From contig NZ_JANHAU010000002.1 in assembly GCF_024464185.1 (NCBI RefSeq), forward strand, positions 1,054,001-1,118,000: a DNA stretch of 64,000 bases. The letters run 5' to 3'. Shown here one piece after another: positions 15,696-23,809 of the stretch. A program made the position numbers and the translations under genes. Under the pieces are notes generated by a model. That model saw only the letters and a list, made by a program, of their open reading frames with translations, was not told the origin of the DNA and ran no database searches. This stretch comes from Haloarchaeobius salinus. Its GTDB lineage: Archaea > Halobacteriota > Halobacteria > Halobacteriales > Natrialbaceae. Within the stretch, counting starts at the first letter, position 1, and the number at the start of each line of letters is the position of its first letter.

Positions 15696-16457
15696 ATGGG
15701 CGGCCAGACGGAACGCATCGCACTCGACCTCCACGTCCACAGCGACGCGTCCTACGACGGGCACGAGCCGATCGAGCTCATCCTCGAACACGCGGCCGAC
15801 ATCGGCCTCGACGGGGTGGTCATCACGGACCACGACCGTATCGAGGCGTCCCGCGGGGCCGCAGAGCTCGCCCCCGAGTTCGGACTGGTCGGCATCCCCG
15901 GCGTCGAGGTGTCCACCGAGCACGGCCACCTCCTCGCCATCGGTGTCGAGGAACGGCCACCGGCGGGCAAGCCCTTCGCCGAGACCGTCGAGCATACCCG
16001 GGAACTCGGTGGTGCTGCGGTCGTCCCGCACCCGTTCCAGCGTACCCGCCACGGCGTCCGCAAGCGCAACGTCACTGACTGTGACGCCATCGAGACGTAC
16101 AACTCGATGCTGTTCACGGGCTACCAGAACCGCCGCGCGAAGCGGTTCGCCCGGGCGCGCGACTACGCCGAGGTCGGTGGCAGTGACGCACACCACCTGA
16201 TGAACGTCGGTCGTGCCGTGACCATCGTCGACCTCGATGACCCCGTCGACCGTGTCAGCGACGTCGCCGTCGGCCAGGTCGTCGACGCGCTCCGTACGGG
16301 GCGGACCCGCGTCCACGGGATGCGGACGCCCGTCCACCGGAGCACCATCCAGTACGGCGTCGGGGCGAGTCGGAAGGCGACCTACCTGATCACGTCCCAG
16401 CTCCCGTACGTGCGTCCCCGCCCCCGTGCCGTCGCCGAATTTATGGCCGAGAACTGA
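15696..16457 (+). CDS. PHP-domain metal-dependent phosphoesterase
   Basis: A 253-residue PHP-fold protein, start MGGQTERIALDLHVHSDASYDG. Metal-binding motifs are in place: HVHSDAS (motif 1, about residues 13-19), ITDHDRIEA (motif 2), PGVEVSTEHGHLL, VPHPFQ, and the late GSDAHH. PHP proteins hydrolyse phosphoester bonds, for example histidinol phosphate, nucleotides or RNA 5' ends; this stand-alone archaeal form has no assigned substrate. The ATG at 15696 follows an AAAAGTATA element. Beyond about residue 205 the C-terminal region is basic and Arg/Pro-rich, which is unusual for this halophile. Confidence 0.87.
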   Translation: MGGQTERIALDLHVHSDASYDGHEPIELILEHAADIGLDGVVITDHDRIEASRGAAELAPEFGLVGIPGVEVSTEHGHLLAIGVEERPPAGKPFAETVEHTRELGGAAVVPHPFQRTRHGVRKRNVTDCDAIETYNSMLFTGYQNRRAKRFARARDYAEVGGSDAHHLMNVGRAVTIVDLDDPVDRVSDVAVGQVVDALRTGRTRVHGMRTPVHRSTIQYGVGASRKATYLITSQLPYVRPRPRAVAEFMAEN

Positions 16458-16528
16458 GCGTCCCCGGCGCTCGTCCCTTCTCTACCGGCTCACCGACCGG
16501 CCACTTCCCCGAGCAGCGATTGCTGGGG

Positions 16529-16536
16529 TTTATAAC
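16529..16536 (+). promoter_or_regulatory. TATA-like element of the large PKD surface gene
   Basis: TTTATAAC lies about 30-36 bases before ATG 16565. A second AT-rich stretch, AAAATTTATAC (16548-16558), is too close to the start to be its TATA box. The 5' leader is very short or absent. Confidence 0.45.
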
Positions 16537-16564
16537 TGGTAGCGGGTAAAATTTATACAGACAA

Positions 16565-19500
16565 ATGAGAATATATGCTGTCGCCGTGCTCCTCCTGACA
16601 CAGGCCGTCCTCCCCGGCGCGGTTGCCGCTGCGGACGACGAACCGACACCGACCCTCTCGATGCCGAATGAACCACCGCTCGCGGACGCGGGTCTGGACC
16701 AGCGGGTCCCCGTCGGTCGGACCGTCCTCCTCGACGGCCGGGGGTCCCGCGACCCCGACGGCACCATCACCACCTTCGAGTGGACCATCACCAGACCGGA
16801 TGGGTCACGGGTGACACCTGACTGTCCGACCTGTGCACGAACCACGTTCGCACCGAACCGGACCGGCACGTACCAGGTCAGGTTGCGTGTCACCGACGAC
16901 GACGGAGCCACCACCTCGGACTCGCTGTTCGTCGAGGTCACGACTGGGAGCGCCCCGAGGATCTCGCTCTCCGGCCCAGCAACCACGACGGCTGGAACAA
17001 CGACGGAGTTCGTCGCCGACGCACGGGCAGGGAGTACCGAACTCGACCGGATCGAGTGGCGCGTCGACGGTGCCGTCGTCGCCACCCGAACGCTCGACGG
17101 TGCCGCCGAGAACGCAACCCTGGAAGGGACGTTCCCCAGCTCCGGCGTCTATACCGTCTCCGCACGCGTGTTCGACGCCTCCAACCGATCGGATTCGGAC
17201 ACGGTCCCGATCTCTGTCACCGGAACTGCACCACCCGGAAACGGGACCCTGCCGAACGGGACGACCCCGAACGGCACCGTCCCGGTCCTGCCGGGGCCTG
17301 GCAATCCGGGTAATCCCGGTACCCCCGGTAACAACAGTTCCGACAGCGGCGGTCCCGGTGACGGCGGTGCGGGAAGCAGCGACCCCGGTGACGGCGGCAG
17401 CGGAAACGGCTCGACCCTCGCGGACCAGTACGATCCGACCGTCCACGGCCCACAGGTCGTGACCGGCTCGCGACCGCTCACCGCCTCCTACCGGGTCGGT
17501 AACGCGCCACCATCTAGAGCACTCCAACAGGTCGTCTGGTTCCGCGGCTCCGGACGGTTCGCCTCCGGCGACTCGACCAGTCTCGACTGGTCGCCCGGCG
17601 ACCACCGCCTGTTCGCCATCGTACACTACACCGACGGTTCGAGTGAAGTCGTGACCTTCTCGAACGGTCGGACCCGCGTCGTTGCCGACCCAGAGCCATC
17701 CATCGCACTGTCCGATCTGGACGCAAACGGAAGCCTCCGTGGGACGTTCACCGCCGGCGACGACTACGGCAACCTCGTCGACGTCGTCGTGGAGGTCGAC
17801 GGCCGGACCGTCTACGAGCGTCACGCCAGCCGTGTTGGGAGCCGCCCGACGCTTGGCTCCCGTGTGGAGTCCGAATTCGAACTCGCCGAGGTCGAACCGA
17901 ACTCGACCCACGAGGTCGTCGTCCGGGCGACCGACGGCCGAGGGCAGACTGCGACCCTCAGACGTGATGCTGTGGCCTCCGGGGAGATAGAGATAGTGAG
18001 CGCGGGCTTCGTGAACACACCCGTCGATTCGTATCACGAACGGCTCGATCCTGACCGGTACACGGCGCATCACGTTATCGAAGTTCGGTTGAATGGGAAC
18101 AACCCCGATGAATTACAGACCGAATATTCCGGTACTGAACGTTTAGAGATGATCTCTAATGATAGTTCGCCGAGAGAATTGATTCGGAGAAACGGGGAAG
18201 ACTTCCTCGTTATCCACTCATTCTGGGCTTCAGAGAGACCACGAAACTATACTATCACATACCTGTTGGAGAATGAAGGTCAAATTCAAGGTTCTTTAGT
18301 AGGTGATTCGGAACTGATAGTTGAGCCTAGTGACCCGGTTCTGGTACTTACGACCTTGACTGACGGAACAGAGTCAGAGGTTAACAACTGGGGTATTGTC
18401 GTTGATGCAACTCAGTCATTTGATCCAGATCATACAAGACTTCGATACGATTGGAGCGGTGGGGTAGATGCCACTGAAAGAAATCCAATGATTGGCAAGT
18501 TTAACAGGATGGGAATGGGTGAACTAGAGGTCCGTGATGGTAATGGTGGTTTCAGTGCCCAACGGTGCTGTTTCATGCAATTCTTTGTGCCCCAAATCGA
18601 GTCAGTTGAGCAAATAAGCGAAGGCCCATTTAATGCCACAGATACCGTCCAGTTCGAAATTTCATCGGATAATTGGGGGTTTACGAAGGATTCTGGTGGA
18701 TACTACGATGTAGATCTCTCCTATGAGTCTGAGTCTAGATATGTTACTGTTCTCTCAGGCGATGAAATCCCATTAGAGTACAGGACGGAAGAGCAAGGTG
18801 ACGAACAACGACAATACTCACAGCGAGCTATCGTTGAAGTACAAGCCGCTTCGCTAAGTGAGGATACTGTTCAGCCCACGGTTGCACTGTACAATGACGC
18901 GCACCCAGACCGTATTCGAACCAACGTCACACTCCCGACAGTCGAAGTTCGAAACCAAACGACGACTGAACAGTTCAGAGATAACCTCACGGTTGAAAGT
19001 CTTGCATACGAAGTCAGACGTGAGAACGGGACGAAACATCAAACAGCGACGAACCAGAGGGAGTTACAGGTGTACCTCAGAGAAGGATATGAGATTGTCA
19101 ACGAGAACAGACGGACAACTGGGGTCTTGTTGGAGCGGCAAGTGGAGAGCGAGGAAGAACACACGTCTCGGATCTCGTTCGGCACCGAGGAAGATCGGAC
19201 ACAGTACCTACGTGAGAATCCCAATGCACGTGCTGCTGGTTCGCATGCCGAAACACAATTAGAGACCGAAACGGAGTACGAATGGCGAGATGAGCGGGTT
19301 GGTCCCGGAACGTACACAGGACAGACGAGGACGCGGACAATTCCAGCTCAGACACGAATCCTAACCCAGTACGAAACTGAGGTGCGACACACTCGGACGG
19401 TAACCAAGATGGTTCGTAAACCGTTTGAACATACCGTCCAACGGACAAGGGAACGAGATGTCGTTCGATGTAACCAGATAGTCGGCTGTTATGAGGCAAC

Positions 19501-20119
19501 GGTTACTGAGACTGTCACTGATACCGTCAACGAGTATCGTATGGTTCCAACGATAGTCGAGGAAACCTGGTGGACCACGTCGACCTATTGGAGCACGTTC
19601 CCCCACTCACCGAGCGACTCCTCAACGGGCCGAACAAAGCAGGTCGTAGTAAGGGGTTCTCGACAGGTACAGGAGTACAGATTCGCGATTGAACGTCAGG
19701 AGCAGGTAACTCGGGAAACGTTCTTCGCGACCCAGACCCAGTCTGAAACTGTCGAAGAGTGGGAAACGTACCAAACAGTGCAAAATGAGGCCATTGCACA
19801 GAAAATTGCCAGACAGGATGATATCCGAGTGGGTGAGGTAGAGCAGGAGTCCTCTTGGACGGTTGCAACGCGTGGTGAGACAACAGAGGTTGTCCCTCAA
19901 TACGATGATCCCACGAACGTCGTTGAGACGATTGCCATCGTAACTGGCGAGGTAAAGGAAAGGGAGATTAACACAGTTACTGCCGAAACTGAGATAGTTA
20001 CAGTTGACACGTTCCGAGAAGAGATTAGGAAGGAGGGGGTTGTATCTACGCACGATCTGGTTCAATCACTTAACAGTCATGAATCGAATTGCCAGAAGGG
20101 TGATTTTTGTGAAGATTAA
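16565..20119 (+). CDS. Large secreted PKD-domain surface protein, compositional mosaic
   Basis: A 1184-residue exported protein. A Sec-type signal peptide (MRIYAVAVLLLTQAVLPGAV) ends near residue 22. Next come a PKD domain (about 35-125, with GRGSRDPDGTI and YQVRLRVTDDDGATT), a second Ig/PKD-like domain (125-220), and a Pro/Gly/Asn/Ser linker rich in N-glycosylation sequons (220-290). Residues 300-500 hold further beta-sandwich modules. From about residue 503 (base ~18075) the DNA becomes AT-rich. The last ~300 residues are Thr/Gln/Glu/Arg-rich with alternating polar pattern (for example RTRTIPAQTRILTQYETEV) and end SNCQKGDFCED, with no membrane anchor. Four to six cysteines occur (CCF, VRCNQIVGCYE), rare in halophile proteins. 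Its 3' end overlaps the start of the next secreted protein by 41 bases, implying co-translation. Likely an S-layer-associated or filamentous surface protein; the partner may anchor it. Confidence 0.75.
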   Translation: MRIYAVAVLLLTQAVLPGAVAAADDEPTPTLSMPNEPPLADAGLDQRVPVGRTVLLDGRGSRDPDGTITTFEWTITRPDGSRVTPDCPTCARTTFAPNRTGTYQVRLRVTDDDGATTSDSLFVEVTTGSAPRISLSGPATTTAGTTTEFVADARAGSTELDRIEWRVDGAVVATRTLDGAAENATLEGTFPSSGVYTVSARVFDASNRSDSDTVPISVTGTAPPGNGTLPNGTTPNGTVPVLPGPGNPGNPGTPGNNSSDSGGPGDGGAGSSDPGDGGSGNGSTLADQYDPTVHGPQVVTGSRPLTASYRVGNAPPSRALQQVVWFRGSGRFASGDSTSLDWSPGDHRLFAIVHYTDGSSEVVTFSNGRTRVVADPEPSIALSDLDANGSLRGTFTAGDDYGNLVDVVVEVDGRTVYERHASRVGSRPTLGSRVESEFELAEVEPNSTHEVVVRATDGRGQTATLRRDAVASGEIEIVSAGFVNTPVDSYHERLDPDRYTAHHVIEVRLNGNNPDELQTEYSGTERLEMISNDSSPRELIRRNGEDFLVIHSFWASERPRNYTITYLLENEGQIQGSLVGDSELIVEPSDPVLVLTTLTDGTESEVNNWGIVVDATQSFDPDHTRLRYDWSGGVDATERNPMIGKFNRMGMGELEVRDGNGGFSAQRCCFMQFFVPQIESVEQISEGPFNATDTVQFEISSDNWGFTKDSGGYYDVDLSYESESRYVTVLSGDEIPLEYRTEEQGDEQRQYSQRAIVEVQAASLSEDTVQPTVALYNDAHPDRIRTNVTLPTVEVRNQTTTEQFRDNLTVESLAYEVRRENGTKHQTATNQRELQVYLREGYEIVNENRRTTGVLLERQVESEEEHTSRISFGTEEDRTQYLRENPNARAAGSHAETQLETETEYEWRDERVGPGTYTGQTRTRTIPAQTRILTQYETEVRHTRTVTKMVRKPFEHTVQRTRERDVVRCNQIVGCYEATVTETVTDTVNEYRMVPTIVEETWWTTSTYWSTFPHSPSDSSTGRTKQVVVRGSRQVQEYRFAIERQEQVTRETFFATQTQSETVEEWETYQTVQNEAIAQKIARQDDIRVGEVEQESSWTVATRGETTEVVPQYDDPTNVVETIAIVTGEVKEREINTVTAETEIVTVDTFREEIRKEGVVSTHDLVQSLNSHESNCQKGDFCED

Positions 20120-21056
20120 ATTCGCCGTAGTTTTGTTCGTTCTATTGTTAAGCCTCCAGTCGTCCATGTGGGTTGTACCAGTCGCGAGTGGACAAGGAGA
20201 TGATGTAGTCCCCAACCCAGACAGAACTATTGAATCTTATAAAGGGATAATATATGAAATCGAGTTTGATTCTGGTGATAGAACACTCAATATCTCGGCC
20301 TATAACCCGGGAGAAGACGCAGTGAGCTCTTGGCTAGATGTTGAAGTTGATAGAAGTCTGGTAAGGAATGACGAACTAAATCTTTCATCTAATGAAGTGA
20401 GGAACTTTTCGTATAATATTAGTGATTCAATTGCTGCGGATCGCGAGAACCACCACGTTATGGTTGGAACAATCGGTAATTCAACGACATATCATTTCGA
20501 TTTATCTGTGAACTCATCATATCCGAACGGTGTTCCACTCCCTGAAATCGAGAATGTAGAAGTCACTTCAGCCACTATCAATGATGAAGAGACGACCGCT
20601 CTCAGAGTCACCGTCTGGAATGAAGGGAACGTGCAGTACAACCCGAAAATACGAGTCACGTCGCTCCAGACCCATTCTGATTCGTATCTCGTTGGAATCC
20701 CAGCTGAGGAGAACAGACGCACAATCATCGTCCCACTCAACGAAGACCCCGAGATGGTCGTCGCCGGTGAAGTCCGGCTCTACACGGGATGGGTCCACAA
20801 CGAGTCGCGGATCTCGGACCAGGTCGAGTTCGAGGGGCGGGTCGACGGTGCGACCGAAGTCTGGGATCGCGAGTTCGAACCGATCCAGATTGACTACGCG
20901 AACCGGGACGTCGAGGAGTACCAGTATCGGAACGCGACGGTGGAGGGGAAGAACGCCGAGATCTGGCGCGAGCGACTGAAGCCCGTAGCGGTGGTCGCGG
21001 GCGTGATGCTGGTCGGTATCCTGCTCGTGGTGTCGGTGCTCTCGCGGCGTCGCTAG
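20079..21056 (+). CDS. Secreted, C-terminally anchored glycoprotein (CARDB-like domains)
   Basis: The 325-residue reading from ATG 20079 (MNRIARRVIFVKIKFAVVLF) has a clean signal peptide, which the upstream in-frame extension would lack. Two beta-sandwich modules of the CARDB/NEW3 kind follow (about 45-150 and 165-280) with many sequons (NLSS, NFSY, NISD, NSTT, NSSY, NESR, NATV), then a charged stretch and a C-terminal transmembrane helix KPVAVVAGVMLVGILLVVSV before SRRR. The topology is outside body, single C-terminal anchor. The first two thirds of the gene are AT-rich like the end of the preceding gene, and the last ~330 bases return to host-like GC. The 41-base overlap suggests it works with the PKD protein, perhaps as its membrane anchor. 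Function otherwise unknown. Confidence 0.78.
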   Translation: MNRIARRVIFVKIKFAVVLFVLLLSLQSSMWVVPVASGQGDDVVPNPDRTIESYKGIIYEIEFDSGDRTLNISAYNPGEDAVSSWLDVEVDRSLVRNDELNLSSNEVRNFSYNISDSIAADRENHHVMVGTIGNSTTYHFDLSVNSSYPNGVPLPEIENVEVTSATINDEETTALRVTVWNEGNVQYNPKIRVTSLQTHSDSYLVGIPAEENRRTIIVPLNEDPEMVVAGEVRLYTGWVHNESRISDQVEFEGRVDGATEVWDREFEPIQIDYANRDVEEYQYRNATVEGKNAEIWRERLKPVAVVAGVMLVGILLVVSVLSRRR

Positions 21057-21287
21057 TCAGAGCTGTTCGCGGACGAGGCGGGCGATCTCGTCGACGTCGT
21101 ACTCGTCCTCGGACTTGTCGAAGACGGGTTCGTCGTCGACGCTGACGGTGAAGACGCCGTGGTCGCCCGTCCGGAGGGTGACGCTGTCGAGCTGTGCGCC
21201 GAAGTTCGAGAGAAGGACGTGCTGGACGTCTTCGGCGCGGTTGAGGTAGCCACACGGGACGCAGTACTCGATTTCGACATCGGTCAT
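21057..21287 (-). CDS. SelT/SelW/SelH-like (Rdx family) redox protein
   Basis: A 76-residue thioredoxin-like protein starting MTDVEIEYCVPCGYLNRAED. The CxxC near the N-terminus (C9, C12) corresponds to the Cys/Sec motif of Rdx-family proteins, and the layout beta-CxxC-helix-beta-beta-helix (TGDHGVFTVSVDDEPVFDKS) fits. In haloarchaea these may act in thiol homeostasis; partner proteins are unknown. Convergent with the anchored surface glycoprotein, with only one base separating the stops. Confidence 0.85.
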   Translation of the reverse strand: MTDVEIEYCVPCGYLNRAEDVQHVLLSNFGAQLDSVTLRTGDHGVFTVSVDDEPVFDKSEDEYDVDEIARLVREQL

Positions 21288-21345
21288 GGGTGGGGGGTTC
21301 GGTCCGCCGGTGGAAAAGGAACGTGGGTCGAGGCGGTGGGGGTAC

Positions 21346-22143
21346 TCAATCGGGGCCGTAGGTCGTCGCCAGCGCGTCGAGTGCATCGTGGTGCTCGGTG
21401 GTGTGGGGGGCGGTGAGCGGTGAGACGCTGATGCGGCCCTCGACGACAGCACGTCGGTCGGTTCCGTCGGGGTCTGGGACTTCACCGCTGGCCATGCGCT
21501 CCCAGACGCGGTCGTGGAGGGAGGCGATACCGTTGTCGACGGTCGCGTCCATGTCGTACATGTGCGACGGGCGGGTGATCTCGATGTCGCCGGTGCAGTG
21601 TTCGGGGACGGGTGCGTTGAGGTTGAGGTAGTCCGCGTGGTCGAACACGCCCGCGCCGAGGGCGTGTTTCACGAGGTAGGTGGTGGCGCGGGTGGCTTCG
21701 ACGTACTTCGACGGGGGGACGTCCACGTCGGCCCACTCGCGATCGTCGTCGGGGTCGAGGGGGACGTACAGGGAGGCTGCGATGGCAGGGACGTCGAAGA
21801 AGGCGGCCTCGACGGCGGCGCTGACGGTGCCGGAGCGGCCGAGGACGTAGTGGCCGAGGTTCGCGCCCTTGTTGCAGCCGGAGACGACGAGGTCGGGGTC
21901 CGGGCAGATGGCCTGGAGGCCGGCGACGACGCAGTCCGCGGGGGTGCCCTGGATGGCGTAGCCGAGTTCGTGTTCGGCCACGTCGACACGGCTGGAGATG
22001 GCGCGTCCGACGGCGCTCTGGTCCGTCGCGGGTGCGACGGCGGTGACGTCACCGAGGTCCGAGAGCGAGTCGTGGAGGGCTCTGAACCCCGGGCTCTCGA
22101 TGCCGTCGTCGTTGGTGAGGAGGATGTCGAGGTCGTCGTCCAT
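21346..22143 (-). CDS. surE: 5'/3'-nucleotidase SurE
   Basis: A 265-residue SurE-family phosphatase acting on nucleoside monophosphates. Metal ligands are visible: the DD pair in LLTNDDGIESPG (D12, D13), Ser in APATDQSAVG and Asn in SGCNKGANLG (about residues 93-102). Start ATG 22143 gives the usual short N-terminus; ATG 22170 would add nine residues. The C-terminal half contains PLTAPHTTEHHDALDAL. Sequence order and length are normal for archaeal SurE. Confidence 0.92.
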   Translation of the reverse strand: MDDDLDILLTNDDGIESPGFRALHDSLSDLGDVTAVAPATDQSAVGRAISSRVDVAEHELGYAIQGTPADCVVAGLQAICPDPDLVVSGCNKGANLGHYVLGRSGTVSAAVEAAFFDVPAIAASLYVPLDPDDDREWADVDVPPSKYVEATRATTYLVKHALGAGVFDHADYLNLNAPVPEHCTGDIEITRPSHMYDMDATVDNGIASLHDRVWERMASGEVPDPDGTDRRAVVEGRISVSPLTAPHTTEHHDALDALATTYGPD

Positions 22144-22224
22144 GCCCGGTGGCTCGGAGTGGGTGGGCAAAAGGCCACCGTTCGGGGAGCTTCGGGGGGC
22201 GGCCTTCGCGTCGGCGAGTGTCGG

Positions 22225-23439
22225 TCAGTCGGCGCTCGTCGGCTGTACTCCGCCGGTATCGGGTGCTCGCTCTTCGGGTGTGAGGTAGCACTGCGGGTCG
22301 GGGGCGAACGGGTCGTCGTGGACCGCGAGCGACCGGAGCGGCGAGCCACCCTTGCAGATGTCGGCGTACTGGCAGTCGGTGCAGCGTCCCTGGAGCCTGT
22401 CCTCGCGGGCCCGGAGGGCGTTCACGAGTGGGTTGGAGTCGTCCTCCCAGATGGCACCGAAGGGACGGTCGCGGACGTTACCGAGGCTGTATGACTGCCA
22501 GAACTGGTTGAGGTGGACGTTGCCCTGGTAGTCGATGTCGGCGACGCGCTCGCCGGCGGGGTCGCCGCCGTTAGTCTCGAGGTACCGGCGGACGGTCCGC
22601 GCGCGGGACTCGCCCATCTCGCGGCGAGCGTACTCGGTGATGTAGCCGGCGTCGGCGTAGTTACCGACCAGCAGCGTCTCTATCTCGTGACCCTCGTCGT
22701 GGTATGCTCGGGTGAGGTCACAGACCTCGCGGACGGCCTCCCTGCGTGCCGCCGTCGAGAGGTCGGTGTCCGCGATGTCCGCGCCGCGCCCGCCGTAGGC
22801 GAGGTGGTAGAAGCAGAAGCGGTCGAGCCCGGTGTCGGCGAGCAGGTCGACGATGTCGCGCAGGTCGTCGCGGTTGTGCTGGGTGATGGTGTACCGGAGG
22901 CCGGTCTTCAGTCCGGCGTCGAGGCAGTGCTCGATGCCCCGGACCGCGGCGTCGAACGCGCCGTCCTGCCCGCGGAAGTGGTCGTTGGTCGCTTCCATCC
23001 CGTCGACCGAGATGCCGGCGTAGGCGAGTCCGGCGTCGGCGAGTTCCCGGGCGCGGTCCGCGCTGATGAGCGTCCCGTTGGTCGAGAGGACGGGTCGGAG
23101 CCCGATGTCGGCCGCGTAGTCGACGAGTTCGACGAGGTCGGGTCTGACGAGCGGTTCCCCGCCGGAGAACAGGACGACCGGCACGCCGTAGTCCGCGAGG
23201 TCGTCGAGCAGTCGTTTCCCCTCCCGGGTCGAGAACTCGCCGTCGGCCCCGCTGTCGCAGGCGCTCGCGTAGCAGTGCTCGCAGTAGAGGTTGCACCCGC
23301 GCGTCGTGTTCCAGACGACGACCGGCCGACGCTGTTTCTCGTCGGATATCTGTTCCTTCTCCGATTCGTCGGCGGCGTCGTACCGGAGGCCGTCACCCTC
23401 GGCGTCGAGCCCGCACAGTAGTTTCGAGACGGATATCAT
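22225..23439 (-). CDS. Radical SAM/SPASM enzyme with small partner protein
   Basis: A 404-residue radical SAM enzyme. The [4Fe-4S] motif is CNLYCEHC (C49, C53, C56), followed by FSGGEPLVRPDL, STNGTLI and GISVDGMEATND. A C-terminal SPASM-type cluster domain has RCTDCQYADIC then a later Cys before YLTPEE. This is the architecture of peptide-modifying or haem-pathway enzymes (relatives include AhbC/AhbD, NirJ and MoaA/PqqE types). Its 5' neighbour, 5 bases upstream, encodes an 87-residue PaaB-like protein of the kind described as a radical SAM-partnered haloarchaeal family, so the pair is probably co-expressed and functionally linked. The reaction is unknown; whether it alters the partner or a small molecule cannot be told. 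Confidence 0.85.
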   Translation of the reverse strand: MISVSKLLCGLDAEGDGLRYDAADESEKEQISDEKQRRPVVVWNTTRGCNLYCEHCYASACDSGADGEFSTREGKRLLDDLADYGVPVVLFSGGEPLVRPDLVELVDYAADIGLRPVLSTNGTLISADRARELADAGLAYAGISVDGMEATNDHFRGQDGAFDAAVRGIEHCLDAGLKTGLRYTITQHNRDDLRDIVDLLADTGLDRFCFYHLAYGGRGADIADTDLSTAARREAVREVCDLTRAYHDEGHEIETLLVGNYADAGYITEYARREMGESRARTVRRYLETNGGDPAGERVADIDYQGNVHLNQFWQSYSLGNVRDRPFGAIWEDDSNPLVNALRAREDRLQGRCTDCQYADICKGGSPLRSLAVHDDPFAPDPQCYLTPEERAPDTGGVQPTSAD

Positions 23440-23444
23440 GGGTG

Positions 23445-23708
23445 TCAGTCGTCCGCGGGGGTCGCGGCTTCGTCCAGCGTCGAGGGAGTGAAGCGGTGCA
23501 CAGCGTCGGCGGGGCAGAGCCAGAGGTCGTCCGCGGTGAACGAGAACAGCGTGGCCGCCTGCTCGTAGGCGATGTCCCAGGCGTCCGCCGTGACGCTCCC
23601 GACGTGGCGCATCGGGTCGGTGCTGGTCTCCCGGACGAACACCTCCCACTCCGAGCCATCGGTCGCTCGCGGTGCATCGCTGACGCGTATTCGGTCCTCC
23701 ACTGGCAT
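23445..23708 (-). CDS. Radical SAM-partnered small protein, PaaB-like (Htur_1727-type)
   Basis: An 87-residue protein, start MPVEDRIRVSDAPRATDGSE. Its core EWEVFVRETSTDPMRHVGSV followed by a helix AWDIAYEQAATLFS and DDLWLCPADAVHRF resembles the PaaB fold of phenylacetyl-CoA oxygenase subunit B. In haloarchaea a family of this form is encoded beside radical SAM/SPASM enzymes and has been proposed as partner or substrate. The single Cys (WLCPAD) and the variable C-terminal tail are candidate modification sites, but there is no leader-core peptide layout. An upstream ATG (23741) in frame is less likely to be the start. Confidence 0.75.
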   Translation of the reverse strand: MPVEDRIRVSDAPRATDGSEWEVFVRETSTDPMRHVGSVTADAWDIAYEQAATLFSFTADDLWLCPADAVHRFTPSTLDEAATPADD

Positions 23709-23809
23709 ACCCGGGGGGTTGGCAGGGGACCCAAAAGCCACCCTCGGGGATTTTCAGCCGGTGGGAACGGTGGTGGGCATGTTCGGGTCCGGAGGGCGGT
23801 CCGGCGCTC

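Noticed and set aside
15118..21056. Integrated element anchored at tRNA-Ala
   Set aside because: No duplicated tRNA 3' end, integrase, or phage/plasmid genes were seen; composition only shifts inside the surface genes.
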